NCBI GenBank assembly: GCA_900768015.1
Contig: CAAGBI010000062.1
Coordinates: forward strand, 62,001 to 126,000
Direction: 5' to 3'
DNA: 64,000 nt
DNA from: an uncultured Alistipes sp.
GTDB lineage: Bacteria; Bacteroidota; Bacteroidia; Bacteroidales; Rikenellaceae
How positions within the stretch are numbered: position 1 is the first letter of the stretch; each line of letters starts with the position of its first letter. A program made the translations under genes and the position numbers. The notes beneath the pieces were generated by a model. It was not told the origin of the DNA. It saw only the letters and a list, made by a program, of their open reading frames with translations, and searched no databases. Below, one piece after another: positions 33,424 to 42,012 of the stretch.

Positions 33424-35464
33424 CTCTTATAAATTTATGTTTTCCACCCTTTTTCCATCTGGCGTGGCCCATAAGATAGTGACCATTTAACCTTACTACA
33501 AAGCCGCCACCTGCGGGCATATCAATCTTAAACTTTCCACGGCACTCACTAAATTTCTCAAGGGGAACTACAATATGCTTATACTCCGTGGGAGTCTCCC
33601 CATCGACATACATCTCAATATATTCGGCAATAAAGATAAGAGACATGTCCATCTGAAACTCAACGCTTCGCGCCTTGTTGCCATTCAAACCCGCAAAATA
33701 GACATCTGTACTACCACCGGGATTGTAGTTCTCTTGAAAACCTAGGACATACTCGCCAACCTCACCTTGCAGAACATAAGGTGTGCCCATATCGGTTGGT
33801 AATTTGGCAAGGAACTGCGTAAATTCGGGCTCCTTATCGTACTCCGTAGGCGAGTCGCAAAGCATTGCAAGAGGCTGATTATACAGCACATACATCGCCA
33901 ACTGGTGGCATCGTGTGCCTTGGCTCATTGGGCGTGAGTAGTTTGGCTCATACTCCTCTCGCGATGCATTGCGCATAGCGCCCGGTGTGTAGTCCACAGG
34001 GCCTGCCGCACCACGGATATAGGGCAGGGTCACATCGTAGGTTATCTGGTCGTGCTCCGCACCGAGCCACTTCATCGTCTCAAGGCCGTGTACGCCCTCA
34101 AAATTGATGGCATTGGGGTAGGTGCGCGGTAAGCCCGTGGGTTTGTAAACACCGTGATAATCAACGAGTAGATGATATTTAGCCGCTATCTCGGCAAGGT
34201 CGTAGACAAACTCCACCATCTCCTGGTCGTCGCGGTCGAGGAAGTCAACTTTCCAACCCTTAACGCCCATCTCGGAGTAGTGCTTACATAGTCCCTCTAT
34301 ATCGCGTTGCATAGCCCAGTAGCCCGCCCAAAGGATGATGCCCACGCCACGCTCCTTGCCATAGTCAACCAACTCCTTGATGTCGATCTCGGGCACTACC
34401 TTCATCAGGTCTGCCTCGCCCTTGACGCTCCATCCCTCGTCAAGAATAACATACTCGATGCCGTAGCGCGAGGCGAAGTCTATATAATACTTATATGTAT
34501 CGTTGTTGATGCCAGGCTCGAAATCAACGCCTTCGAGACCCCAGTCGTTCCACCACTCCCAGGCTACCTTACCCGGCTTAATCCATGAGGTATCCTCCAA
34601 GCGGCACTCGTCAGCAAGTTCCCATACAAGGTCGTTATTCGCCAATTCGCAATCCTCCTCGCAGATGGCTACGATGCGCCAAGGGAATGAGCGAGAGCCG
34701 TGACACTCGGCAATATAGTCGTGGCGCGACTTTACCATACCTTGCAACATGTTGTAGCCACCTTGCTCCACCTCCTTGGGGCGTGGTGCAAACTCGGTGT
34801 CGAGGACTCCATCGCCATCCCTATTTGATAGGAACATGCCCGGATAATCTTCGAGGTTAGACTCTGATATCCACACCTTTACGCCCTTGCGCTCAATAAC
34901 TATTGGTGCGAATATTAAGCGTCGCCAGTCGATATCCTTGAGGGCTGTGTGGGTATAGGTATTCTCGAACGATGTTTCAAACTGCGTTGCGTAGTCCGGT
35001 GTTGCATCGGGGCGGAAGTTGACATATGGAATCCACGCCATATCCTCCTCGTTGAACGAGAACTCGGCAAGCTCGTCAACGATTTTATAGTCGCCCTCGA
35101 TGTTTGAGATAAAGCGGTAGGCGACACCATCTATATAGGCACGAAGCTCAACGCTATAGTCGCCAAAGTTGACCACAGCACAGCTATACCACGAGAAAGG
35201 GTTGCCGGTGTTGCAATCAAACTTCTTTACACATGCGCTCTTAATACCCTCGCCCCAGACACCTCTATCGGTGGTCATTGTAAGGCGTGAGGGGGCAACA
35301 ATCTCCTTATCGCCAAAGTGTGCAGACCAACGCAGTGTGCCATCGCTCCAGTCGAGGGTAATAGCGCTAAGCTCATTAGAATAGCTTACACGCACACTCT
35401 TCTTGCCAAAGGCAAAACCTACGGTAAGCAGCAAAAGAGTGAATATAGTAAATAGCTTTCTCAT
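33413..35464 (-). CDS. GH97 family glycoside hydrolase
   Basis: This 683-residue protein has a signal peptide (KLFTIFTLLLLTVGFAFG). It has the GH97 order: an N-terminal beta-sandwich, a TIM barrel with YVILDEGWSVKGEADLM, GWKVDFLDRDDQEMVEF and INFEGVHGLETMKW, and a C-terminal beta domain. The family holds inverting alpha-glucosidases (SusB type) and retaining alpha-galactosidase types; the Asp in KVDFLD could be a retaining nucleophile, but I only infer this. It follows rlmN by 21 bases and overlaps the GH92 gene, so the three glycosidases should be made together. Confidence 0.93.
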   Translation of the reverse strand: MRKLFTIFTLLLLTVGFAFGKKSVRVSYSNELSAITLDWSDGTLRWSAHFGDKEIVAPSRLTMTTDRGVWGEGIKSACVKKFDCNTGNPFSWYSCAVVNFGDYSVELRAYIDGVAYRFISNIEGDYKIVDELAEFSFNEEDMAWIPYVNFRPDATPDYATQFETSFENTYTHTALKDIDWRRLIFAPIVIERKGVKVWISESNLEDYPGMFLSNRDGDGVLDTEFAPRPKEVEQGGYNMLQGMVKSRHDYIAECHGSRSFPWRIVAICEEDCELANNDLVWELADECRLEDTSWIKPGKVAWEWWNDWGLEGVDFEPGINNDTYKYYIDFASRYGIEYVILDEGWSVKGEADLMKVVPEIDIKELVDYGKERGVGIILWAGYWAMQRDIEGLCKHYSEMGVKGWKVDFLDRDDQEMVEFVYDLAEIAAKYHLLVDYHGVYKPTGLPRTYPNAINFEGVHGLETMKWLGAEHDQITYDVTLPYIRGAAGPVDYTPGAMRNASREEYEPNYSRPMSQGTRCHQLAMYVLYNQPLAMLCDSPTEYDKEPEFTQFLAKLPTDMGTPYVLQGEVGEYVLGFQENYNPGGSTDVYFAGLNGNKARSVEFQMDMSLIFIAEYIEMYVDGETPTEYKHIVVPLEKFSECRGKFKIDMPAGGGFVVRLNGHYLMGHARWKKGGKHKFIRDEN

Positions 35465-35485
35465 AACCGATTGTACCTTAGGTGG

Positions 35486-36514
35486 TTACTTCTTCTCTGC
35501 AGTCGAGAGTAGTCCGCATGCCGCCTCAATGTCCTCGCCACGCGATGCACGCAGGGTGGTCTGTATGCCACGCTTGGTTAGCGTGTCGCGGAACTCGATA
35601 ATCTTCTCAAGGTCGGGAGAGAAGAATGGCGAGTCGGGAATCTTGTGGAAGCGGATAAGGTTGATGCGACACTTGATGCCGTCCAACAGGCGCGAGAGCT
35701 CCTTGATATGGCGGAACGAGCAGTTCATGCCCTCCAAGACGATATACTCGAACGAGACGCGGCGCTGGTGCGTAAAGTCGTAGCGACGCAAGATGTCGCA
35801 CACCTCCTTAATAGAGTATGCGTTCTCAATCGGCATAATCTCCTTGCGCTCCTCGGGGAAGGGGTTATGCAGTGAGACTGCAATATGTACCTTCGACTCA
35901 TCCAAGAGGCGGGGCAGCGTCTTGGCTACACCCGCAGTAGATACGGTGATGCGCGTAGGCGACCACGCCATGCCCCACTCTGAGGTGAGGATGTCGAGCG
36001 TGCGCATAAGGTTGTCGATGTTGTCGAGGGGCTCGCCCATGCCCATAAATACAAGGTTGGTGAGCTTGTCGCGCTCTGGAATGGAGAGGACTTGATTTAT
36101 GATCTCCGTTGCGGGGAGGTGGTGTCTAAAGCCCATGCGACCCGTAGCGCAGAACTTACAACCCATTTTGCAACCCGCCTGCGACGATACGCAGAGCGTC
36201 ATGCGCTCGCCATCGGGGATAAGTGCGGACTCTATGTACTCGCCCTCCGAGGTGGCGAAGAGATACTTCTTGGTGCCATCGGTGGATGTCGACACCTTGA
36301 GGGGTGCGGAGAGACCGAGTTGGCAACGCTCCTTGAGGCGCTCGCGAGCTATTTTCGACAGGTTGGTCATGGCGTCGATGTCGGTCACGAAGCGCGTATA
36401 TAGCCATCCTGCAATCTGCTTGGCAGCAAATTGTGGCAGCTCAAGTTCCTTACACAGAGCCTTCAGCTCATCGAGTGACATGCCGTAGAGGCAGGGTTTT
36501 ATATTCTTTGTCAT
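35486..36514 (-). CDS. rlmN: Dual-specificity RNA methyltransferase RlmN
   Basis: This 342-residue protein is a radical SAM enzyme with the cluster motif CKMGCKFCATGRMGF, preceded by TLCVSSQAG. The two methyl-transfer Cys are present, one in the C-terminal region (EAACGLL). It makes 2-methyladenosine at A2503 of 23S rRNA and A37 of some tRNAs. Although a housekeeping gene, it lies directly upstream of the glycosidase genes on the same strand. Its own promoter element is TAATTTTG at 36547-36540. Confidence 0.96.
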   Translation of the reverse strand: MTKNIKPCLYGMSLDELKALCKELELPQFAAKQIAGWLYTRFVTDIDAMTNLSKIARERLKERCQLGLSAPLKVSTSTDGTKKYLFATSEGEYIESALIPDGERMTLCVSSQAGCKMGCKFCATGRMGFRHHLPATEIINQVLSIPERDKLTNLVFMGMGEPLDNIDNLMRTLDILTSEWGMAWSPTRITVSTAGVAKTLPRLLDESKVHIAVSLHNPFPEERKEIMPIENAYSIKEVCDILRRYDFTHQRRVSFEYIVLEGMNCSFRHIKELSRLLDGIKCRINLIRFHKIPDSPFFSPDLEKIIEFRDTLTKRGIQTTLRASRGEDIEAACGLLSTAEKK

Positions 36515-36539
36515 AGGGTTTCAACTACTTTACCGACTA

Positions 36540-36547
36540 CAAAATTA
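36540..36547 (-). promoter_or_regulatory. rlmN: -7 element upstream of rlmN
   Basis: TAATTTTG on the minus strand, 26 bases from the rlmN start; exact TAnnTTTG match, no clear -33. Confidence 0.45.
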
Positions 36548-36600
36548 ATAAAAATTAAACATTTTTCGGTCTAAAATGAGTTTTTTTGGAATTTTATATA

Positions 36601-36745
36601 TATCTTTGCATAGTGTAGTGTACACATAATGCGCGCGCATGCTACCCAAGGAGTGTACTTAGGTGCGTATCGTAGCTTGTATGCTACATGAAAAATGGGC
36701 ATTGCAACAGAACTAAGTAATTAAAAACTAAAAAAATATAATTAC
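36601..36745 (+). promoter_or_regulatory. tonB: tonB promoter and long 5' leader
   Basis: TATCTTTG at 36601-36608 is an exact -7 element. The ATG is at 36746, so the leader is about 130 bases and holds short palindromes (GTGTACAC, GCGCGCGC). A regulatory role for the leader is possible but not shown. Confidence 0.5.
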
Positions 36746-37447
36746 ATGGAAGTTAAAAAATCTCCAAACGTAAACCTACAGAACTATAGAATGCTATTCT
36801 TGCTTGTAGGTCTTGCATTAGTATTGGGCATAACAGGCGTTGTGCTTTCAATTCCTTCAGCACGAGTAAGCGGCGAGTACACACCTCCCAAGGCTGAGAC
36901 TACAGAGGTGGAGCAGATTGACAACACTCGTCAGGACATCCCCGAGCCCGAGGTACAGCCACAGAAGGCACAGGCACAGGTTGTAACGGATGTGCTTAAC
37001 ATCGTCTCTAACGACCAGAAGATCGAGACAAACATCGTCTTTACTGATGACGCTGACGACTTCGACGACTTCGAGATTGTAATCGAGGAGAAGGAGGAGG
37101 AGATCGAGGAGGAGGAGATCTTCGTAACTGTAGAGGAGATGCCCACATTCCAGGGTGGTGGTCTTCCCGAGTTCCGTAACTGGGTGCAGTCACATGTTAA
37201 GTATCCTCAGATCGCTCTTGAGAACGGTATCCAGGGTAATGTAGTTATCCAGTTCGTCGTAGGCCCCGATGGCAAGATGACAAACTTCAGGGTTCTCCAG
37301 TCGCCCGATAAGACCCTCTCAGATGCTACTATCGCAGTTCTCGAGGAGGCTAACAAGCTTAAGAAGGGTTGGAAGCCTGGTAAGCAGCGTGGTAAGGCTG
37401 TGAAGGTTTCATTCACATTGCCCGTGAAGTTCGCAATCCAGAACTAA
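36746..37447 (+). CDS. tonB: Energy transducer TonB
   Basis: This 233-residue protein has one membrane anchor (MLFLLVGLALVLGITGVVLSI, about 14-36), a Pro/Gln and acidic linker, and a C-terminal TonB domain (about 125-233) with MPTFQGGGLPEFRNWVQS, YPQIALENGIQGNVVIQFV and GWKPGKQRGKAVKV. It should pass energy from ExbB/ExbD to TonB-dependent outer-membrane receptors. It is monocistronic and separate from the Exb genes at 18.6-21.4 kb. Its C-terminal domain is the near copy of that in the WG-repeat protein at 855-3560. Confidence 0.95.
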   Translation: MEVKKSPNVNLQNYRMLFLLVGLALVLGITGVVLSIPSARVSGEYTPPKAETTEVEQIDNTRQDIPEPEVQPQKAQAQVVTDVLNIVSNDQKIETNIVFTDDADDFDDFEIVIEEKEEEIEEEEIFVTVEEMPTFQGGGLPEFRNWVQSHVKYPQIALENGIQGNVVIQFVVGPDGKMTNFRVLQSPDKTLSDATIAVLEEANKLKKGWKPGKQRGKAVKVSFTLPVKFAIQN

Positions 37448-37472
37448 CGACACTGGTTGAATTTTGTAACAC

Positions 37473-37510
37473 AAGTAACGCACGAACGGGTATGTGGTCG
37501 TGCGTTACTT
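37473..37510 (+). terminator. tonB: Terminator of tonB
   Basis: A perfect 13-bp stem, AAGTAACGCACGA with its complement, and a 12-base loop, 25 bases after the stop. Confidence 0.8.
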
Positions 37511-37632
37511 ATTATATATAAGGTATAGGTGGGCACTAAAATTGTGGTCAGCGTTGTGCGCAATGGTTGTGTGCAAGGCTATGACCGCCTCCCCCATGTA
37601 CCGCTAATATCACACTAATTAAGACCCTTTGG

Positions 37633-38865
37633 ATGAAAGAGGATAAGGTAAGCATAAAGCAGCGCCGCGAGGAGCCACTGCCCACAGTCGAGGAGCGCGA
37701 GACACGCGCGGTGCTCGTGGCGGTAATCCGCGATAGCCAAAACCCCGCTACGGCGGTGGAGTACCTCGATGAGTTGGAGTTCTTGGCCGAGACGGCAAAC
37801 ATAAAGTCGGTGAAGCGCTTCACACAGCGTCTGCCACAGCCACTATCGAAGATATATGTGGGCCCAGGTAAGCTCGAGGAGATTGCCGAGTGGTGCAAGG
37901 AGAATGAGATAGATGTTGCCATCTTCGATGACGAGCTCTCGCCCGCGCAGACACGCAACATCGAGCAGGTCATGCCCTGCCGCATCATGGACCGTACGCG
38001 CTTGATTCTCGACATCTTCATGTCGCGCGCGCAGACGGCATACGCCAAGACACAGGTGGAGTTGGCGCAGCACGAGTATATGTTGCCACGCCTTGCCGGC
38101 TTGTGGACACACCTTGAGCGTCAGCGTGGTGGTACGGGTACGCGAGGTGGTGCTGGTGAGCGCGAGATTGAGACCGACCGCCGTATTGTGCGTAACCGCA
38201 TATCGAAGCTCAAGGAGGACCTCAAGAAGATTGACCGTCAGATGGCGGTGCAGCGCTCAAACCGCGGACAGATGGTGCGCGTGGCGTTGGTGGGTTATAC
38301 GAATGTGGGTAAGTCGACGCTTATGAACTTGCTCTCGAAGAGTGAGGTATTCGCTGAGAATAAGCTCTTTGCGACACTCGACACCACGGTGCGTAAGGTC
38401 GTATTCGACAACCTCCCATTCCTTATGTCCGACACCGTAGGCTTCATCCGCAAGCTCCCCACGGAGCTTATCGAGTCGTTTAAGTCGACATTGGATGAGG
38501 TGCGCGAGGCAGATTTGCTGCTCCATGTCGTTGACATCTCGCACCCAGGCTTCGAGGACCAGATTGCCGTTGTTAAGCAGACCCTCGCAGATATAGGCGC
38601 GGGCGATAAGCCTACATTCTTGGTATTCAACAAGATTGATGCTTATACATACACTCCCAAGGAGGAGGATGACCTCACTCCCGCAACGAAGGAGAATATG
38701 TCGCTCGACGACCTCAAAAAGAGCTGGATAGCGAAGGCCAACACGCCATGTATCTTCATCTCGGCACGCGATAAGACGGGTGTCGACAAACTCCGCAGCG
38801 ACCTCTACGGCATGGTGCGCGAGATACATGCGGGACGCTATCCGTTTAATAATTTCTTATACTAA
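37633..38865 (+). CDS. hflX: Ribosome-associated GTPase HflX
   Basis: This 410-residue protein has the HflX N-terminal domain (FLAETANIKSVKRFTQRL, PSKIYVGPGKLEE-like region, IFDDELSPAQTRNIEQ) and RQRGGTGTRGGAGEREIETDRR (Gly-rich loop in pieces), followed by the GTPase core: VGYTNVGKSTLMNLL (G1), LFATLDTT (G2/switch), DTVGFIRKLP (G3) and FNKIDA (G4). HflX splits or rescues stalled ribosomes. It is 27 bases ahead of upp, likely one transcript. Confidence 0.96.
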   Translation: MKEDKVSIKQRREEPLPTVEERETRAVLVAVIRDSQNPATAVEYLDELEFLAETANIKSVKRFTQRLPQPLSKIYVGPGKLEEIAEWCKENEIDVAIFDDELSPAQTRNIEQVMPCRIMDRTRLILDIFMSRAQTAYAKTQVELAQHEYMLPRLAGLWTHLERQRGGTGTRGGAGEREIETDRRIVRNRISKLKEDLKKIDRQMAVQRSNRGQMVRVALVGYTNVGKSTLMNLLSKSEVFAENKLFATLDTTVRKVVFDNLPFLMSDTVGFIRKLPTELIESFKSTLDEVREADLLLHVVDISHPGFEDQIAVVKQTLADIGAGDKPTFLVFNKIDAYTYTPKEEDDLTPATKENMSLDDLKKSWIAKANTPCIFISARDKTGVDKLRSDLYGMVREIHAGRYPFNNFLY

Positions 38866-38892
38866 AGTGCTAATAATCAATACGATATAGTT

Positions 38893-39546
38893 ATGGTAAA
38901 GATACTAAACTCCGAAAATACTATTCTCAATAAGTTCCTCTCGCAGATGCGCGATAAGGGCGTGCAGGGGGACTCTATGCGCTTCCGCCGCAACATGGAG
39001 CGTGTGGGCGAGATTATGGCATACGAAATATCGAAGAGCCTCAACTACAAAACCCGCATGGTGGAGACACCCCTCGGCGTGGCCGCGGTGGAGGAGATTT
39101 CGGACAAGGTTGTTGTGGCTACCATCTTGCGTGCAGGCTTGCCCTTCCATCAGGGTTTTCTCAACTACTTCGATGATGCGGAGAATGGCTTCGTGTCTGC
39201 ATTCCGCAAGAGCCGCCCCGATGGCTCGTTTATCGTAGATGTGGAGTATGTATCTACCTCATCACTAACGGGTAAGACCCTTATATTGGTTGACCCTATG
39301 CTCGCTACAGGCACATCGTTGATGCTCGTTTACGACGCACTTATTCGTCGTGCTGGCGAGCCCGACCACACCCACTTTGCTGCGGTGTTTGCCTCGGAGC
39401 AGGGTGTGGACTATGTTAAGCGCCACTGCAATACGGCGAAGTGTACGCTGTGGTGTGCCGCTGTGGATCAGGAACTTACATCGAAGTCGTACATCGTGCC
39501 TGGCATTGGCGATGCGGGCGACCTGGCCTACGGAGTTAAGCTTTAA
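38893..39546 (+). CDS. upp: Uracil phosphoribosyltransferase
   Basis: This 217-residue protein has the PRPP-binding loop LVDPMLATGTSLMLVYDAL and the C-terminal uracil site YIVPGIGDAGDLAYG. It converts uracil and PRPP to UMP in pyrimidine salvage. Full length. A hairpin terminator follows. Confidence 0.96.
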   Translation: MVKILNSENTILNKFLSQMRDKGVQGDSMRFRRNMERVGEIMAYEISKSLNYKTRMVETPLGVAAVEEISDKVVVATILRAGLPFHQGFLNYFDDAENGFVSAFRKSRPDGSFIVDVEYVSTSSLTGKTLILVDPMLATGTSLMLVYDALIRRAGEPDHTHFAAVFASEQGVDYVKRHCNTAKCTLWCAAVDQELTSKSYIVPGIGDAGDLAYGVKL

Positions 39547-39580
39547 GTATCGTGATAGCCCACGGATGGTGGGAGTGCAT

Positions 39581-39618
39581 AGGAGAGATATCGTCTTTTT
39601 GAAGGCGGCATCTCTCCT
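39581..39618 (+). terminator. upp: Terminator of upp
   Basis: AGGAGAGAT pairs with ATCTCTCCT (9 bp) around a 20-base loop, then GTTGTTT, 35 bases after the stop. Confidence 0.7.
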
Positions 39619-39701
39619 GTTGTTTATATCCAAAGGATATAGATTTTGGGTCGTTGGTTGAGAAAGGAGAGAAAATATTTCGCTGTTTGAAAAATTTTGC
39701 T

Positions 39702-39709
39702 TAACTTTG
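39702..39709 (+). promoter_or_regulatory. iorA: -7 element of the ior operon
   Basis: TAACTTTG, exact TAnnTTTG, 57 bases before the iorA ATG. Confidence 0.5.
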
Positions 39710-39765
39710 AAGATGCGAAATAGTGCAAAACAAATTTAGTACACAAACCTAAAAACTATACTAAT

Positions 39766-41391
39766 ATGAGAAAACTACTTCTCGGTGACGAGGCTATTGC
39801 TCAGGCCGCTATCGACTCTGGTCTATCGGGTGTCTATGCTTATCCTGGAACGCCTTCAACCGAAATCACAGAATTCATTCAGCTCCGCGAGGAGAAGCGC
39901 GGTGATGCAGAGAACAAGATCTGCTGCCGCTGGGCTACTAACGAGAAGACCGCTATGGAGGGTGCTCTCGGTATGTCGTACATGGGTAAGCGCGCCCTTG
40001 TGTGTATGAAGCATGTGGGTATGAATGTCGCTGCCGACCCATTCGTAAACTCTGCTATGACAGGCGTTAACGGCGGTTTGGTTGTGGTTGCTGCTGACGA
40101 CCCATCTATGCACTCATCACAGAACGAGCAGGACTCACGCTTCTATGGTAAGTTCGCCATGATGCCCATCTTCGAGCCCTCGAACCAGCAGGAGGCTTAC
40201 GACATGACACGCGCAGCATTCGAGCTCTCGGAGGCTGTTAAGTTGCCCGTGTTGATGCGCGTAACAACCCGCATGGCACACTCTCGCGCCGTGGTTAATG
40301 TAACTGAGGAGCCACGCAAGCAGAACGAGATTAACCGTCCTGAGGATGTGCGCACATGGATCTTGTTGCCCGCATTCGCAAAGAAGCGCTATGTGCAGCT
40401 CTTGGCTCAGCAGGATGACCTTATGAAGGCATCGTTGGAGTCGAAGTACAACTGCTACCGCAAGGGTACGAAGCCCGAGCTCGGCGTAATCTGCACAGGT
40501 ATCGCATATAACTACTACATGGAGAATGTGGCTAACGCTGAGGAGCGTAGCGTGCTTAAGGTTGCACAGTATCCATTGCCCGTGGAGCTCATCGAGAAGA
40601 TGGTTGCTGATGGCGCAAAGGAGATTCTCGTTATGGAGGAGGGTCAGCCCGTTGTTGAGGAGATGGTACGCGCTATCGTGCCCTCGACAGTGGCAGTTAA
40701 GGGCCGCTTGACAGGTGACCTCCCACGCGTTGGCGAGCTCAACCCCGACAGCGTACGCAAGTCGTTGGGCATGGAGGCTTTGGAGAACCTCGAGGCAGAC
40801 GACATCGTTGTAGCACGCCCACCCGCATTGTGCCAGGGTTGCGGTCACCGCGATATGTACAAGGCGTTGAACGAGGTTGCTGCAGAGTATGAGAATCCCC
40901 GCATCTTCGGTGATATCGGCTGCTACACACTCGGCGCATTGCCCCCATTCCAGGCATTGCACGCCTGCGTAGAGATGGGTGCTTCAATCACCATGGCTAA
41001 GGGTGCTGCGGACGCTGGTCAGTTCCCCTCATTCGCAGTTATCGGCGACTCTACATTCACTCACTCAGGTATGACCGGTTTGTTGGACTGCGTTAACTCT
41101 AACGCAAATGTTGTTGTCGTTATCTCGGATAACCTCACAACAGGTATGACAGGTGGTCAGGACTCTGCAGGTACAGGCAAGATTGAGGATATCTGCCGTG
41201 GTGTAGGCGTTAAGCCCGAGCATGTGCGCGTTGTGGTGCCCCTTCCAAAGAACATGGAGGAGATTAAGTCTATCTTGCGCGAGGAGATTGAGTACAAGGG
41301 CGTATCAGTCATCATCCCACGCCGCGAGTGTATCCAGACAGCTAAGCGTCACGCCAAGGCACGCGCTGCAGCTGCTGCAAAGAAGGAGTAA
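39766..41391 (+). CDS. iorA: Indolepyruvate ferredoxin oxidoreductase alpha subunit, no ferredoxin domain
   Basis: This 541-residue protein has the 2-oxoacid oxidoreductase pyrimidine-binding domain at the N-terminus (YAYPGTPSTEI, RWATNEKTAMEGALGMSYMG) and the TPP-binding domain at about 350-500 (RPPALCQGCGHRDMYKAL, FGDIGCYTLGALPPF, AVIGDSTFTHSGMTGLL, DNLTTGMTGGQDS). It oxidises aryl pyruvates to aryl-acetyl-CoA. Archaeal IorA carries a C-terminal two-cluster ferredoxin domain; here the protein ends after VIIPRRECIQTAKR and an Ala/Lys tail, with no further Cys clusters. Electrons must leave by another route. It leads iorB and an aminotransferase. Confidence 0.92.
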   Translation: MRKLLLGDEAIAQAAIDSGLSGVYAYPGTPSTEITEFIQLREEKRGDAENKICCRWATNEKTAMEGALGMSYMGKRALVCMKHVGMNVAADPFVNSAMTGVNGGLVVVAADDPSMHSSQNEQDSRFYGKFAMMPIFEPSNQQEAYDMTRAAFELSEAVKLPVLMRVTTRMAHSRAVVNVTEEPRKQNEINRPEDVRTWILLPAFAKKRYVQLLAQQDDLMKASLESKYNCYRKGTKPELGVICTGIAYNYYMENVANAEERSVLKVAQYPLPVELIEKMVADGAKEILVMEEGQPVVEEMVRAIVPSTVAVKGRLTGDLPRVGELNPDSVRKSLGMEALENLEADDIVVARPPALCQGCGHRDMYKALNEVAAEYENPRIFGDIGCYTLGALPPFQALHACVEMGASITMAKGAADAGQFPSFAVIGDSTFTHSGMTGLLDCVNSNANVVVVISDNLTTGMTGGQDSAGTGKIEDICRGVGVKPEHVRVVVPLPKNMEEIKSILREEIEYKGVSVIIPRRECIQTAKRHAKARAAAAAKKE

Positions 41392-41426
41392 GTCCGCTAA
41401 TGCTAACATATAACTAAGAAACAATT

Positions 41427-42008
41427 ATGAAGAAAGATATCATTTTGGCAGGCGTCGGCGGACAGGGTATTCTGTCGATTGCTACGGTCATCGGCGAGGC
41501 TGCCATGGCCGAGGGTTGGAACATCAAGCAGGCTGAGGTTCACGGCATGAGCCAGCGTGGCGGCGATGTGCAGAGTAACTTGCGTCTCTCTACAGAGCCC
41601 ATCGCATCGGACCTCATCGCTAAGGGTGGTGCCGACATCATCATCTCTTTGGAGCCTATGGAGGCATTGCGCTACTTGCAGTACTTGAAGAAGGATGGCT
41701 GGGTAGTGACATCAAATGTTCCCTTCATCAATATCCCTAACTACCCCGCAGAGGAGGAGCTTAACGCACACCTCGCGGCTTTGCCACACTGCGTGTCACT
41801 CAATGTTGAGGAGTTGGCTAAGGAGGCGGGTGCGCCTCTTCAGGCGGCAAACATGGTACTCTTGGGTGCTGCTATCCCCATGCTCGACATAGAGTATGAG
41901 AAGATTGAGGCAGGTATACGCCGTATCTTCGCTCGTAAGGGTGAGGAGGTTATCGAGAAGAACCTTGCTGCAGTGCTTGCCGGTTATGAAAACTCAATTA
42001 AGAAATAA
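41427..42008 (+). CDS. iorB: Indolepyruvate oxidoreductase beta subunit
   Basis: This 193-residue protein is the gamma-type catalytic subunit of 2-oxoacid:acceptor oxidoreductases: DIILAGVGGQGILSIATVIG, QAEVHGMSQRGGDVQSNLRL, and ADIIISLEPMEALRYL. It pairs with IorA, 35 bases upstream, and ends four bases before the aminotransferase start. Confidence 0.94.
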   Translation: MKKDIILAGVGGQGILSIATVIGEAAMAEGWNIKQAEVHGMSQRGGDVQSNLRLSTEPIASDLIAKGGADIIISLEPMEALRYLQYLKKDGWVVTSNVPFINIPNYPAEEELNAHLAALPHCVSLNVEELAKEAGAPLQAANMVLLGAAIPMLDIEYEKIEAGIRRIFARKGEEVIEKNLAAVLAGYENSIKK

Positions 42009-42012
42009 TAGC

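Noticed and set aside
36585..36608. TTTG-N12-TATCTTTG at tonB as a full promoter, with like spacing at 39686 and 28907
   Set aside because: A 12-base gap is far from the usual 19-21. In AT-rich spacers TTTG is frequent, so only the -7 elements are reported.
40135..40962. 275-codon open frame opposite iorA
   Set aside because: Antisense to a strongly conserved gene, Cys/His-rich as expected from its codons. Shadow.
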